9,046 nucleotides of DNA from Pseudomonadales bacterium. GTDB lineage: Bacteria > Pseudomonadota > Gammaproteobacteria > Pseudomonadales > IMCC2047. The position numbers and the translations under genes were made by a program. The stretch lies in the NCBI GenBank assembly GCA_021736745.1, contig JAIPFG010000106.1, forward strand, positions 1-9,046, read 5' to 3'. How positions within the stretch are numbered: position 1 is the stretch's first letter; the number at the start of each line of letters is the position of its first letter. Under the pieces are notes generated by a model. That model was given only the letters and a program-made list of their open reading frames with translations. It was not told where the DNA came from and ran no database searches. Shown in pieces: positions 1 through 7,133 of this stretch.

Positions 1-548
1 TCTTTGCGCAACTTCAACAGGGTCGCCAAGGCCTGCTCATATTGCTTACGTTGAATCTGTATTTCCAGTTTGGCCAGCTCTATTGCCACCGTCTTCGAGG
101 GCACTACACGGCTCGCCTGACGCAGATAGGCATCAGAGGCCTGATAGTCCTCATTCTTAGCTGCCGCTTTGGCCGCCGCTAAATAAGCAAGCAGCGGCAT
201 ATCCGACTTGGTCACGGCCTGATCAAAATTTTTCTGCGCTTCAGCCCAGTTGCCCTCCAGGTAGGCAATGACACCTGCATTGGTTTTAGACAAGGAGCGC
301 TTGCGACTAAAACGGTACTTCCAGCGTCGCGCCACATCACCGCTGGAGAACAGTTTGCCAACGAGCCAAATCGAAACATAAAGCATGAACATGGAAACGA
401 ATAAAATTGACAGGCCAACCCAAAGACTCATTTCGATCGTCGTATTCTGGTAGGCAATCAAAAGATAACCTGAATCCAAAGTCATTTTGCCCGCCACCCA
501 AACACTGGCGATCAAGACCAGCAGGATTAGCACTAATAACTTTTTCAC
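1..548 (-). CDS. hemY: HemY, haem-biosynthesis-associated membrane protein with TPR-like repeats (C-terminus cut off by window edge)
   Basis: This is the N-terminal 182 residues of HemY; the rest lies beyond the left edge. Two hydrophobic segments are visible, residues about 4-20 and 42-64, separated by a short polar loop (GYLLIAYQNTTIEMSLW), which is the HemY_N pattern. From about residue 90 comes an alanine-rich, helical, TPR-like region (GVIAYLEGNWAEAQKNF, then LAYLAAAKAAAKNEDYQASD). The family is an inner-membrane protein encoded after hemX; its biochemical role is still poorly defined, and it should not be confused with the protoporphyrinogen oxidase also called HemY in Gram-positives. 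The start is a GTG whose GTGA overlaps the hemX stop. A good Shine-Dalgarno, GGGAG (plus-strand 556-560), sits 7 nt upstream, so translation is probably coupled to hemX. The frame is open and undamaged to the edge. Confidence 0.93.
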   Translation of the reverse strand, partial: MKKLLVLILLVLIASVWVAGKMTLDSGYLLIAYQNTTIEMSLWVGLSILFVSMFMLYVSIWLVGKLFSSGDVARRWKYRFSRKRSLSKTNAGVIAYLEGNWAEAQKNFDQAVTKSDMPLLAYLAAAKAAAKNEDYQASDAYLRQASRVVPSKTVAIELAKLEIQIQRKQYEQALATLLKLRK

Positions 549-1702
549 GGCGCCACTCCCGCATTATTTGTCGAATTATCGGTTGGAAGTAATTCCGGAT
601 TCGATAGATAGCTTTTTAATAAGGCGAGTGATTTAGATATGTCAGGCAGTTGCGGTGCAATATTCAACTGTTTCAAGTCTGCAAGGCTTTCTAACAATGA
701 TCCATTTGAGGCGTTAAACTCAAAATAGTCCTGAACCCATTGTTCGGCTTTGGCCAGGCTTTGTGTATAAAGTAAGGGTTTACGCTGCAATAAAGCCAAC
801 TGCGCTTGCTCCAGCATTAATCGTAAATTTTGCTGTACATAATAATGCTGTTCCGGGGGTAATAAAGGTGCTACCGGCTGCTCTCGATGCCGAATTGTCA
901 CCAACTTTTCCAAGTGTGCCAACACATCCTGAAAAGGCTCGGTCTCCGGAGCCGGGTCAAGCTCAGTATCCAGTTTCGACCGGGGCGAGAGTAAAGGCAA
1001 GCTCGACAGCTGATCCGACAATGCGGCCAAGGAGAGGAATGCACCTTCTATATCCGGCTCCCCCACTGCCCGTAACGCCATTACTTCTTTGGCAATTTCC
1101 GCACGCACCCGGAATAGATTAACGTCATCCACGTCTAACAGAATCTGATCTGCCGATTGTAATAGGGCTAAAGCGCTGGTGACTTCCTGTTCCATCATCA
1201 ACCTTTGGTTTGCCAGTCTAAGCAGATATTCGGCTTCCGCCAGCATCCAACTCTTGCGACTAACATGGGATATTTCGCCTATTTTTCCACGTACATCTAC
1301 GACTTGAGCACGTAGTTCATCAACGGCTTCTGTCTGACTATTTGACTGATCCTGATAGCGTTCCAGACGGGTTTCAACTTCTGCCGTTCGGTTTTCCATC
1401 TGTCGTCGAATATCTTCAAGATCAAACGGCTCGCTGAACCGCTCCTTTTCCTGACTTATCTGTTGATATTGCTGTAAAGACCAATAATTGTAACCGGCAG
1501 CAAACAAACCACCTAAGGCAATGAGCAATGCCAACCAGACCGGACCTCGTCGTGATTTTTGGGGTGCAGATGAACTAGCAAGATTATTCAACAATGGCGG
1601 TTCTTTCGCTTTGGACTCGGGGCTTTTCACCTTTTGCTCCTCTACAGTACTTTTGGTTGTCGTCGCAGCACCCTTCAACCTTGAGTCTTTATCTTCCGCC
1701 AT
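545..1702 (-). CDS. hemX: HemX, membrane-anchored haem-operon protein
   Basis: A 385-residue protein of the HemX family, often mis-named uroporphyrinogen-III C-methyltransferase; no methyltransferase motif is visible. Layout: a cytoplasmic N-terminal tail of about 52 residues rich in Lys, Ser, Thr and Pro; one transmembrane segment at about 55-73 (VWLALLIALGGLFAAGY) preceded by a positive SRR; a Gln/Glu-rich stretch at about 76-145 that looks like coiled coil; then the family hallmark WMLAEAEYLLRLANQRL at 152-168; and a helical C-terminal domain with LLEQAQLALL-type repeats. It is therefore a type II membrane protein with a periplasmic bulk. It lies between hemD (110 bp upstream) and hemY (4-bp overlap). 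I see no strong Shine-Dalgarno before the ATG. The exact role is unsettled; a scaffold for haem enzymes is a common proposal, not shown here. Confidence 0.93.
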   Translation of the reverse strand: MAEDKDSRLKGAATTTKSTVEEQKVKSPESKAKEPPLLNNLASSSAPQKSRRGPVWLALLIALGGLFAAGYNYWSLQQYQQISQEKERFSEPFDLEDIRRQMENRTAEVETRLERYQDQSNSQTEAVDELRAQVVDVRGKIGEISHVSRKSWMLAEAEYLLRLANQRLMMEQEVTSALALLQSADQILLDVDDVNLFRVRAEIAKEVMALRAVGEPDIEGAFLSLAALSDQLSSLPLLSPRSKLDTELDPAPETEPFQDVLAHLEKLVTIRHREQPVAPLLPPEQHYYVQQNLRLMLEQAQLALLQRKPLLYTQSLAKAEQWVQDYFEFNASNGSLLESLADLKQLNIAPQLPDISKSLALLKSYLSNPELLPTDNSTNNAGVAP

Positions 1703-1812
1703 AATTGATTAAACCGTTATTTCTCTTGAATCTAATTGTCTCTGGTTCTCACTGAGAGCCACCTGATCTATTGCTAATACTTTTGCTTATTCAAAGTCGG
1801 TATTGGTAGGAA
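1703..1812. other. hemD-hemX intergenic gap with a short hairpin
   Basis: These 110 bp contain an imperfect inverted repeat, GGTTCTC (1744-1750) and GAGAGCC (1754-1760), around a 3-base loop. In the hem transcript one pair becomes C-A and there is no T run after it, so I do not call a terminator. No clear promoter for hemX was found. The gap is longer than the others in the hem gene row and might allow hemX-hemY to be expressed apart from hemC-hemD. Confidence 0.35.
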
Positions 1813-2574
1813 TTATGCTATTACATTTAAAGCATCGATGACAGCCTGATCCGATGCCCCATTAGCTATCACCACGTTCTGATATCCCAATTTTTTTGCC
1901 GCCTGAGCAATGCGCTTACTTGCGACCACCAAATTTACGCCGAATAAATTCCGGTAGCAAGGCAAGAGCTGCGCATGCATACTCTCCAGGATAGCCACAC
2001 TCGTCACGACAATAATATCCGGCAACTGTTCGCCAAGTCGTTGCAGGATTTGTGCTTTGTGGTAGACAATCTTTTCTCTGCGATACAAACTCACACTTTC
2101 AACCACTGCCCCGCGGGCTTGGAGCGTCTGCGCCATCAGTTCGCGACCCCCCATTCCTTTCAGCAGCAACACCCGCTGCCCACTTAACTGTTGGAGTGTC
2201 GGTAATGCCAACAACGCTTCACTATCAGCGCCCTTATCCGATATCTGCGCAACAATACCAAATGTCGCCAAAGCATCTGCGGTGGCTCGGCCAACAGCAT
2301 ACCAATGAATATGCGGAGGTATTTGTGGCCAGTATTGGTCTATTTGTGGTATCCCTAGGTTGACAGCATTAACGCTAACCAGGATGAGTACGTCATACCG
2401 ATCCAGGTCCATGATCTTCTGCTTATCGGCAGGGGTGAGTTCAACCGATTGAATCTCTATCACCGGTAATTCCAAGGCAGTCGCCCCTAATTGACCCAGC
2501 TCGCTCAGTAATTGCTGAGCCTGATGTCTTGGCCTAGTCACCAGGATTGATCGACCTTTCATTTCAGCCATCAT
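1813..2574 (-). CDS. hemD: Uroporphyrinogen-III synthase
   Basis: This enzyme closes and rearranges hydroxymethylbilane into uroporphyrinogen III, the step after HemC and the branch point towards haem, sirohaem and cobalamin. The sequence is weakly conserved in the family, but the marks are there: ILVTRPRHQAQQL at residues 10-22, the first-domain strand YDVLILVSVNAV at 60-71, WYAVGRATADAL at 91-102, the second-domain GQRVLLLKGMGGRELMAQTL at 132-151, Tyr166 in VSLYRR (probably the conserved tyrosine), and DIIVVTSVAILESM at 186-199. Length 253 is normal. I chose the ATG at 2574 rather than the TTG at 2580, because AGGT lies 7 nt before it at the end of hemC; a second ATG follows directly and is an alternative. 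It starts only 9 bp after the hemC stop, so the two are surely co-transcribed. Confidence 0.93.
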   Translation of the reverse strand: MMAEMKGRSILVTRPRHQAQQLLSELGQLGATALELPVIEIQSVELTPADKQKIMDLDRYDVLILVSVNAVNLGIPQIDQYWPQIPPHIHWYAVGRATADALATFGIVAQISDKGADSEALLALPTLQQLSGQRVLLLKGMGGRELMAQTLQARGAVVESVSLYRREKIVYHKAQILQRLGEQLPDIIVVTSVAILESMHAQLLPCYRNLFGVNLVVASKRIAQAAKKLGYQNVVIANGASDQAVIDALNVIA

Positions 2575-2583
2575 GACCAAGAC

Positions 2584-3528
2584 CTACACCGGCCCGTTTT
2601 CACCATAGACTTTCAGTAAAATTTTATCGGCTCCCTGCATCAGCAGGTCCTTCCCAACAGCCGCCCCCAACTGCTCTGCCGAGGTAAATGAAGCTCGCCC
2701 TTCCGCTCGTAATACTGTGTCGCTATAGGGATCCGCCACTATTCCCCGCAGATAAAGCTGACGATTCGGCTGCAACACCGCATGTCCGGCAATGGGGACC
2801 TGACAACCGCCCTTAAGTGCTTTATTCATAGCCCGCTCAGCCCCAACGCACCAGGCAGTATTGGTATGATGCAGGCAACCTAATAGAGCAACAGTTTCCT
2901 TGTCGTCAACACGGCATTCAATTCCCACGGCTCCCTGCCCAACCGCCGGCAAACTGTCTTCTACAGAAAGCGATTGGGCAATGCGCTCGGCCATACCCAG
3001 ACGTTTGAGGCCAGCGGACGCCAGAATGATAGCGTCATACTGGCCTTCATCTAACTTACGTAACCTCGTATTTACATTACCCCTAAGAAACTGAATTTCC
3101 AGATCAGGTCGCAATGCCTTAACATGGCACTGGCGACGTAAACTCGAAGTACCTACCACTGCCTTTGTCGGCAACTCCTTCAAGCTTGAATATTTATTCG
3201 AAACAAAGGCATCTGAGGAATCCTCACGTTCGCAGATTACCGCCAACCCAAGACCCTCAGGAAATTCCATCGGGACATCTTTCATAGAATGAACGGCGAT
3301 ATCCGCATGCCCTTCCAGCATAGCCGTTTCCAATTCCTTGACAAACAATCCTTTGCCGCCGACCTTAGCCAACGGGACGTCCAAAATTTTGTCGCCCTGC
3401 GTTTTTAAAATAACCAGTTCCACCGCCAATTCCGGGTGAGCCTGTTCGAGTTTTTCTTTAACAAAGTTGGCTTGCCAAAGCGCCAGATCACTGCCTCGCG
3501 TGGCAATACGTAGTGGTTTTTTCGTCAT
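2584..3528 (-). CDS. hemC: Hydroxymethylbilane synthase (porphobilinogen deaminase)
   Basis: Cytosolic enzyme that links four porphobilinogen molecules into hydroxymethylbilane, using a covalently bound dipyrromethane cofactor. Length 314 is typical. Visible marks: RIATRGSDLALWQA at 7-20; the phosphate/substrate-binding KTQGDKI at 42-48; HSMKDVP at 80-86 with catalytic Asp84; GTSSLRRQCH at 126-135; LRGNVNTRLRKLD at 148-160; and the cofactor cysteine Cys242 in KGGCQVPIAGHA. Asp84 and Cys242 fall at the same numbers as in the E. coli enzyme, which supports the chosen ATG even though no strong Shine-Dalgarno precedes it. It sits 80 bp downstream of algR and 9 bp ahead of hemD. All key residues are intact. 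Confidence 0.98.
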   Translation of the reverse strand: MTKKPLRIATRGSDLALWQANFVKEKLEQAHPELAVELVILKTQGDKILDVPLAKVGGKGLFVKELETAMLEGHADIAVHSMKDVPMEFPEGLGLAVICEREDSSDAFVSNKYSSLKELPTKAVVGTSSLRRQCHVKALRPDLEIQFLRGNVNTRLRKLDEGQYDAIILASAGLKRLGMAERIAQSLSVEDSLPAVGQGAVGIECRVDDKETVALLGCLHHTNTAWCVGAERAMNKALKGGCQVPIAGHAVLQPNRQLYLRGIVADPYSDTVLRAEGRASFTSAEQLGAAVGKDLLMQGADKILLKVYGENGPV

Positions 3529-3608
3529 GATAGCTTGCTGATTGAACGCTCTTTGAATGGAAAAGAATGCTATGGTCGGTTATTCGAACAGGAATGTAAA
3601 GTCGGCAC

Positions 3609-4337
3609 TTACAGGCTTTTCAGCACTTTTTTCACCTGCGCCAAATGCCGTCGACTAATCGTCAAAGGCTGACCAACCTGTTTTAGTTGTATTTGACTTT
3701 GGCCATGCTTCGGATGAATCAGCCGTTCAACATGACTAAGAGAAATCAGACAATTCCGATGAATACGTAATAGGCGATTGCCGAATTCCTGTTCCAACTG
3801 TTTTAGTGGCTCATCCAACAAAATTTCACGCCCCTCATAATGAGCCGTGACGTACTTCTGTTCAGCAATAAAATGGCTGATGTCCTCAATTGGCATCAAC
3901 TCAACACCCGTATGTGTTTTTGCGGAGAGATGAGTGCGTGCTGATGAAGTCGGCCGCAACGCTTTCAACTGAAGATTACTGATTCCCTGAGCCCTTGCGA
4001 GCGCCTTTAACAACTGTGCCTTGCGCACTGGCTTCAATACATAACCTACCGCCTCAACATCAAAGGCGTTGATGGCATATTCATCGTAGGCGGTACAAAA
4101 CACAATGGCTGGCGGCCGACTCAATTGTCGTAAGTGTTGCGCCGCTTCAAGACCATCCATACCCGGCATGCGAATATCCATCAATAAAATATCGGGCTGG
4201 TATTGTTGTACAAGTCCTATTGCCTGATCACCACTATTGGCCTCCGCCACCACCTCGTACTCAGGCTGGTCTGCCAACATACGCTGCAATCTATCTCGCG
4301 CCAAGGGTTCATCATCTACCAGAATAATGCTGCTCAC
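3609..4337 (-). CDS. algR: AlgR-type LytTR response regulator
   Basis: DNA-binding response regulator, 242 residues. The receiver domain (1-115) has the acidic pair Asp8/Asp9 in LVDDEPLARDRL, the phospho-acceptor Asp54 in LLMDIRMPGMDG, Thr82 in FCTAYDEYA and Lys102 in VLKPVR. A linker of about 20 residues leads to the LytTR DNA-binding domain (about 135-240), recognised by IEDISHFIAEQKYVTAHYEG, LLRIHRNCLIS and TISRRHLAQV. The match to Pseudomonas AlgR runs over the full length, including Asp54 at the same number. There AlgR controls alginate, twitching motility and other surface traits; whether this organism uses it likewise is not visible. The start is GTG, 4 bp after the algZ stop, so the pair is translated from one message. 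The following gene is hemC, as in Pseudomonas. Confidence 0.95.
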   Translation of the reverse strand: MSSIILVDDEPLARDRLQRMLADQPEYEVVAEANSGDQAIGLVQQYQPDILLMDIRMPGMDGLEAAQHLRQLSRPPAIVFCTAYDEYAINAFDVEAVGYVLKPVRKAQLLKALARAQGISNLQLKALRPTSSARTHLSAKTHTGVELMPIEDISHFIAEQKYVTAHYEGREILLDEPLKQLEQEFGNRLLRIHRNCLISLSHVERLIHPKHGQSQIQLKQVGQPLTISRRHLAQVKKVLKSL

Positions 4338-4341
4338 GTTC

Positions 4342-5433
4342 CTAATCCCCGACCAATGGGTAGCTTAACTGTGTTACAAAGATATCTTTGCTCAAATGAG
4401 TTGTGAGACGTGCTTTAACGCCGTAAACAGCCCGCATCCGCGCACGAATATTGTCCAATGCGATATGATTGCCCGCCTCTTTATCTGAATCGGCATCATG
4501 ACGACAGGGATTACTGACCGTAATTTGTATCAGTCCCGCAGAATGTTGAATTAAAATACCGATCTGGCCACCTTCTGGTTGAGGTTGGATACCATGATAA
4601 ATCGCATTTTCAATCAAAGGCTGCAGTGTTAATAAGGGGATTGTCGCTGATGGAGGATAAGATTCCACCCGCCAATTAACCTGTAAACGCTCACCCAGTC
4701 GTAATTGCTCAATTCCAATATAACGCTTACATAACTCAATCTCTCGCGACAATCGCACCGGGCTATCCGCTCCGGCCAAGCTGGCACGGAAAAGTTCTGA
4801 CAGATCCTCCACCACCCGTTCAGCAGTGTCTGGGTGAGTTTCAATCAAACTGGCAATAATATTCATACTGTTAAACAAAAAATGAGGGCGAATTCTTGAT
4901 TGCAGTGCCTGAACCCGTGCCTGCAGTTCCGCCCGCTCCTGTCGACGCAGGTTGGCCTGTACATAAAGATAACGCAATACCATCCCGGTCATAATGGCGC
5001 TGATCATTAGGTTGCGCATGAGTCCGTATCCATCAACCTGCAAATTCAGATCGTAAAAATTAGCTCCCGCCATCACCCAATCAGCAACAATAGTTGCGAT
5101 CGCCGTCACGCACAAAATAAGCAGATAAACGATAGTGACTGTGCGTGGCAATGATAATCGTCCTAGCCTGTGTCGCAAAACGCAGAGCAGCATCGCACTC
5201 AATAATGCCACCCACTGTACAAAAAGAGAGACTAACGCCAGGTAATCCCATGAAAAGGCCTTAATACCGGAAGATGCAAGAACCATGGTTAATACAAACA
5301 ACTCTGCCACCAGCACTAGCACAAAAACCGTTCGACCCTGACAAAAATCAGGCAGGAACGTATTCGTGTCTCCAACACAATCGATGGGTTCGCGGCTCTT
5401 GGTCACTTTGATATTTTCCAGCATACTCTCCAT
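4342..5433 (-). CDS. algZ: AlgZ/FimS-type sensor histidine kinase (LytS-like His_kinase family)
   Basis: Membrane sensor kinase of 363 residues, the partner of the adjacent AlgR. A cytoplasmic N-terminal segment with Cys19 and Cys31 precedes four hydrophobic segments, about 35-53, 64-85, 99-119 and 139-156. A helical linker rich in Arg and Gln (160-180) leads to the phospho-acceptor box, with His184 in RPHFLFNSMNIIASL. The ATP-binding part has the N box LQPLIENAIYHGIQP (270-284) and a reduced G box GNHIALDNIRARM (321-333); it lacks the classical GXGLG pattern, which is normal for this family. No sensory domain beyond the membrane part is seen. The start may be ATG 5433 or, three codons later, ATG 5424 (MLENIKV); neither has a convincing Shine-Dalgarno. 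It is transcribed away from argH and leads the algZ-algR-hem gene row. Confidence 0.93.
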   Translation of the reverse strand: MESMLENIKVTKSREPIDCVGDTNTFLPDFCQGRTVFVLVLVAELFVLTMVLASSGIKAFSWDYLALVSLFVQWVALLSAMLLCVLRHRLGRLSLPRTVTIVYLLILCVTAIATIVADWVMAGANFYDLNLQVDGYGLMRNLMISAIMTGMVLRYLYVQANLRRQERAELQARVQALQSRIRPHFLFNSMNIIASLIETHPDTAERVVEDLSELFRASLAGADSPVRLSREIELCKRYIGIEQLRLGERLQVNWRVESYPPSATIPLLTLQPLIENAIYHGIQPQPEGGQIGILIQHSAGLIQITVSNPCRHDADSDKEAGNHIALDNIRARMRAVYGVKARLTTHLSKDIFVTQLSYPLVGD

Positions 5434-5560
5434 GGCAGTGATATAATTCGCGCTAATTTTGAATTAGCAGGCTCATTCTCTACAGGTAAGTCCGTTTTAC
5501 CGCCAGCAAAATTCAATCAATCCTAGCCATTAAATATAGTTCAGTTTTAAATAATCCGAC
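5434..5560. promoter_or_regulatory. Divergent intergenic region between algZ and argH, with an inverted repeat
   Basis: Starting from here, algZ is read to the left and argH to the right, so both promoters should lie in these 127 bp or just inside the genes. Seen directly: a perfect 7-bp inverted repeat with a 3-base centre, GCTAATTTTGAATTAGC, at 5452-5468, next to an AT-rich TATAATT at 5442-5448. A second, weaker pair is GGTAA/TTACC around 5485-5501. The repeat could be an operator or simply AT-rich sequence; no regulator is identified. Confidence 0.45.
5512..5540 (+). promoter_or_regulatory. Possible sigma-70-type promoter of argH
   Basis: TTCAAT (5512-5517) and TATAGT (5535-5540) are separated by 17 bp. 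The -10 element matches the consensus at 5 of 6 bases, the -35 at only 3 of 6. Transcription would begin around 5547, leaving a very short leader of about 14 nt before the ATG. The distance is right but the -35 is weak, so this is a candidate only. Confidence 0.3.
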
Positions 5561-6958
5561 ATGTCTAAACAGCAAGAAGATACAAAGAATAAATCCTGGG
5601 GTGGTCGTTTTAGCGAGGCCACCGACGCCTTTGTTGAAGCATTTACGGCTTCTGTCACCTTTGACAAACGTCTTTATCGCCATGACATCCAAGGCTCCCT
5701 GGCCCATGCCCAGATGCTGGAAAAAGTGGGGGTTCTCACCAAAGACGAATTCCTACAGATCCAACAGGGCCTAAAACAGGTGCAGCAGGAAATTGAAGCA
5801 GGCCAGTTCAACTGGTCTATCGACCTGGAAGATGTGCACATGAACGTGGAATCACGTTTAACGGCATTAATAGGATCGACGGGAAAAAAACTACACACTG
5901 GCCGATCGCGCAATGACCAGGTAGCAACCGATATGCGTCTCTTTCTACGCGATGAAATAGACCTGATCGCAAAGGAAATCCGCCGTTTACAGCTAGGGTT
6001 ACTTGATCTCGCCGAGCACGAAGCGGAAACCATCATGCCAGGGTTTACCCACCTGCAAACAGCCCAGCCGGTCACCTTTGGGCACCACCTGATGGCCTGG
6101 TTTGAAATGCTGGAAAGAGACTATGGCCGCTTGCAGGATTGCCGAAAGCGCCTTAACGTGATGCCCTTGGGGGCGGCGGCACTGGCTGGCACCACCTATC
6201 CCATCGATCGAGCCTATACCGCCCAGTTGCTTGGTTTTGATAACCCAAGCACTAATTCCCTGGACTCAGTGAGTGATCGTGATTTTGGTATCGAATTTTG
6301 TGCAGTCGGCAGCCTGATCATGACGCATTTATCTCGTTTTTCCGAGGAGTTGGTGCTCTGGACATCAGCACAATTTAATTTTATCAATTTGCCTGACCGC
6401 TTCTGCACTGGCTCTTCCATCATGCCGCAGAAAAAAAACCCTGATGTTCCAGAGCTCGTACGCGGTAAAACTGGCCGCGTAAATGGTCATCTGATTGCTC
6501 TATTGACCCTAATGAAGTCCCAGCCCCTGGCTTACAATAAGGACAACCAGGAGGACAAAGAGCCGCTCTTTGATACCATTGATACCCTGAAAGGTTGCCT
6601 GCGGGCTTATGCTGACATGGTGCCCGCTATTACACCTAACAAAGAACAAATGCGCGAAGCTGCAATGCGCGGCTACTCCACCGCGACGGATTTGGCCGAT
6701 TATGCTGTGCGTAAGGGAGTCCCCTTTCGTGACGCCCACGAAATTGTCGGTAAAGCGGTTGCCTACGGTATCTCTCAAAACAAGGATCTTTCCGAGCTAT
6801 CGCTCGAAGAGTTACAGCAATTTTCCAGTATCATTGAGCAAGACGTTTTCGACGTACTCACCCTGGAGGGCTCGGTCAATGCCAGAAATCACTTGGGCGG
6901 AACCGCTCCCAACCAAGTAAAATTGGCTATTAAAACGGCACGCCATTTAATTGGGTAA
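5561..6958 (+). CDS. argH: Argininosuccinate lyase
   Basis: Cytosolic enzyme of the fumarase/aspartase superfamily that splits argininosuccinate into arginine and fumarate, the last step of arginine synthesis. Length 465 is normal. Marks in order: KSWGGRFSEATDAFVEAFTAS at 11-31, the typical N-terminus; DLEDVHMNVESRL at 88-100; LHTGRSRNDQVATD at 111-124; GFTHLQTAQPVTFGHH at 161-176 with the catalytic-region His164; LDSVSDRDF at 234-242; and the superfamily signature GSSIMPQKKNPD at 284-295, a mobile loop that carries the catalytic serine. The C-terminus (VNARNHLGGTAPNQV) is also family-typical. The ATG has no strong Shine-Dalgarno, but the N-terminus fits relatives. The gene is monocistronic as far as can be seen, divergent from algZ as in Pseudomonas, and followed by a hairpin. 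Confidence 0.98.
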   Translation: MSKQQEDTKNKSWGGRFSEATDAFVEAFTASVTFDKRLYRHDIQGSLAHAQMLEKVGVLTKDEFLQIQQGLKQVQQEIEAGQFNWSIDLEDVHMNVESRLTALIGSTGKKLHTGRSRNDQVATDMRLFLRDEIDLIAKEIRRLQLGLLDLAEHEAETIMPGFTHLQTAQPVTFGHHLMAWFEMLERDYGRLQDCRKRLNVMPLGAAALAGTTYPIDRAYTAQLLGFDNPSTNSLDSVSDRDFGIEFCAVGSLIMTHLSRFSEELVLWTSAQFNFINLPDRFCTGSSIMPQKKNPDVPELVRGKTGRVNGHLIALLTLMKSQPLAYNKDNQEDKEPLFDTIDTLKGCLRAYADMVPAITPNKEQMREAAMRGYSTATDLADYAVRKGVPFRDAHEIVGKAVAYGISQNKDLSELSLEELQQFSSIIEQDVFDVLTLEGSVNARNHLGGTAPNQVKLAIKTARHLIG

Positions 6959-6978
6959 CTAGCACTTAGCGAACGGGG

Positions 6979-7004
6979 GAAAGTGGGCCGCTCATGCCAC
7001 TTTC
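6979..7004 (+). terminator. Hairpin after argH, possible transcription terminator
   Basis: A perfect 8-bp inverted repeat, GAAAGTGG (6979-6986) and CCACTTTC (6997-7004), encloses a 10-nt loop 20 bp after the argH stop. The place is right for a terminator. The tail after it (AATTTCAAAAGC) has only a poor T run, so an intrinsic terminator would be weak; an mRNA 3'-end stabilising hairpin is the other reading. Confidence 0.45.
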
Positions 7005-7133
7005 AATTTCAAAAGCATCACAACTACCTCCAAAAAATTTACACTTTATTTACGGGATTCATGGTTTTTGCGAATAGCTTTTTTATGGGCGTTAGATGGA
7101 TGATCTTTCCAGTGCAATGTGGGGCTTTATCAA

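Noticed and set aside
763..1122. 119-codon plus-strand frame inside hemX
   Set aside because: Opposite-strand shadow of hemX; proline-rich, without any recognisable motif.
545..1702. HemX as a uroporphyrinogen-III methyltransferase
   Set aside because: No SAM-binding or CobA-like motif is present; the protein is a single-span membrane protein with a coiled-coil-like region, and the old name is a known mis-annotation.
2575..2580. TTG at 2580 as the hemD start
   Set aside because: ATG at 2574 is only two codons later and has AGGT 7 nt upstream, a better initiation context.
3529..3608. Possible hemC promoter in the algR-hemC gap (TTTACA on the minus strand, 3595-3600)
   Set aside because: No -10 box at an acceptable distance; the nearest candidates are 20-22 bp away and poor.
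5328..5336. CCGTTCGAC, one base away from the Pseudomonas AlgR-binding core CCGTTCGTC
   Set aside because: It lies inside the algZ coding region, a single near-match of nine bases; too little to call an autoregulatory site.
5674..6075. 133-codon minus-strand frame inside argH
   Set aside because: Antisense shadow of a clear, fully conserved argH; the composition (many Arg, Ser and Cys) is that of a reversed coding strand.
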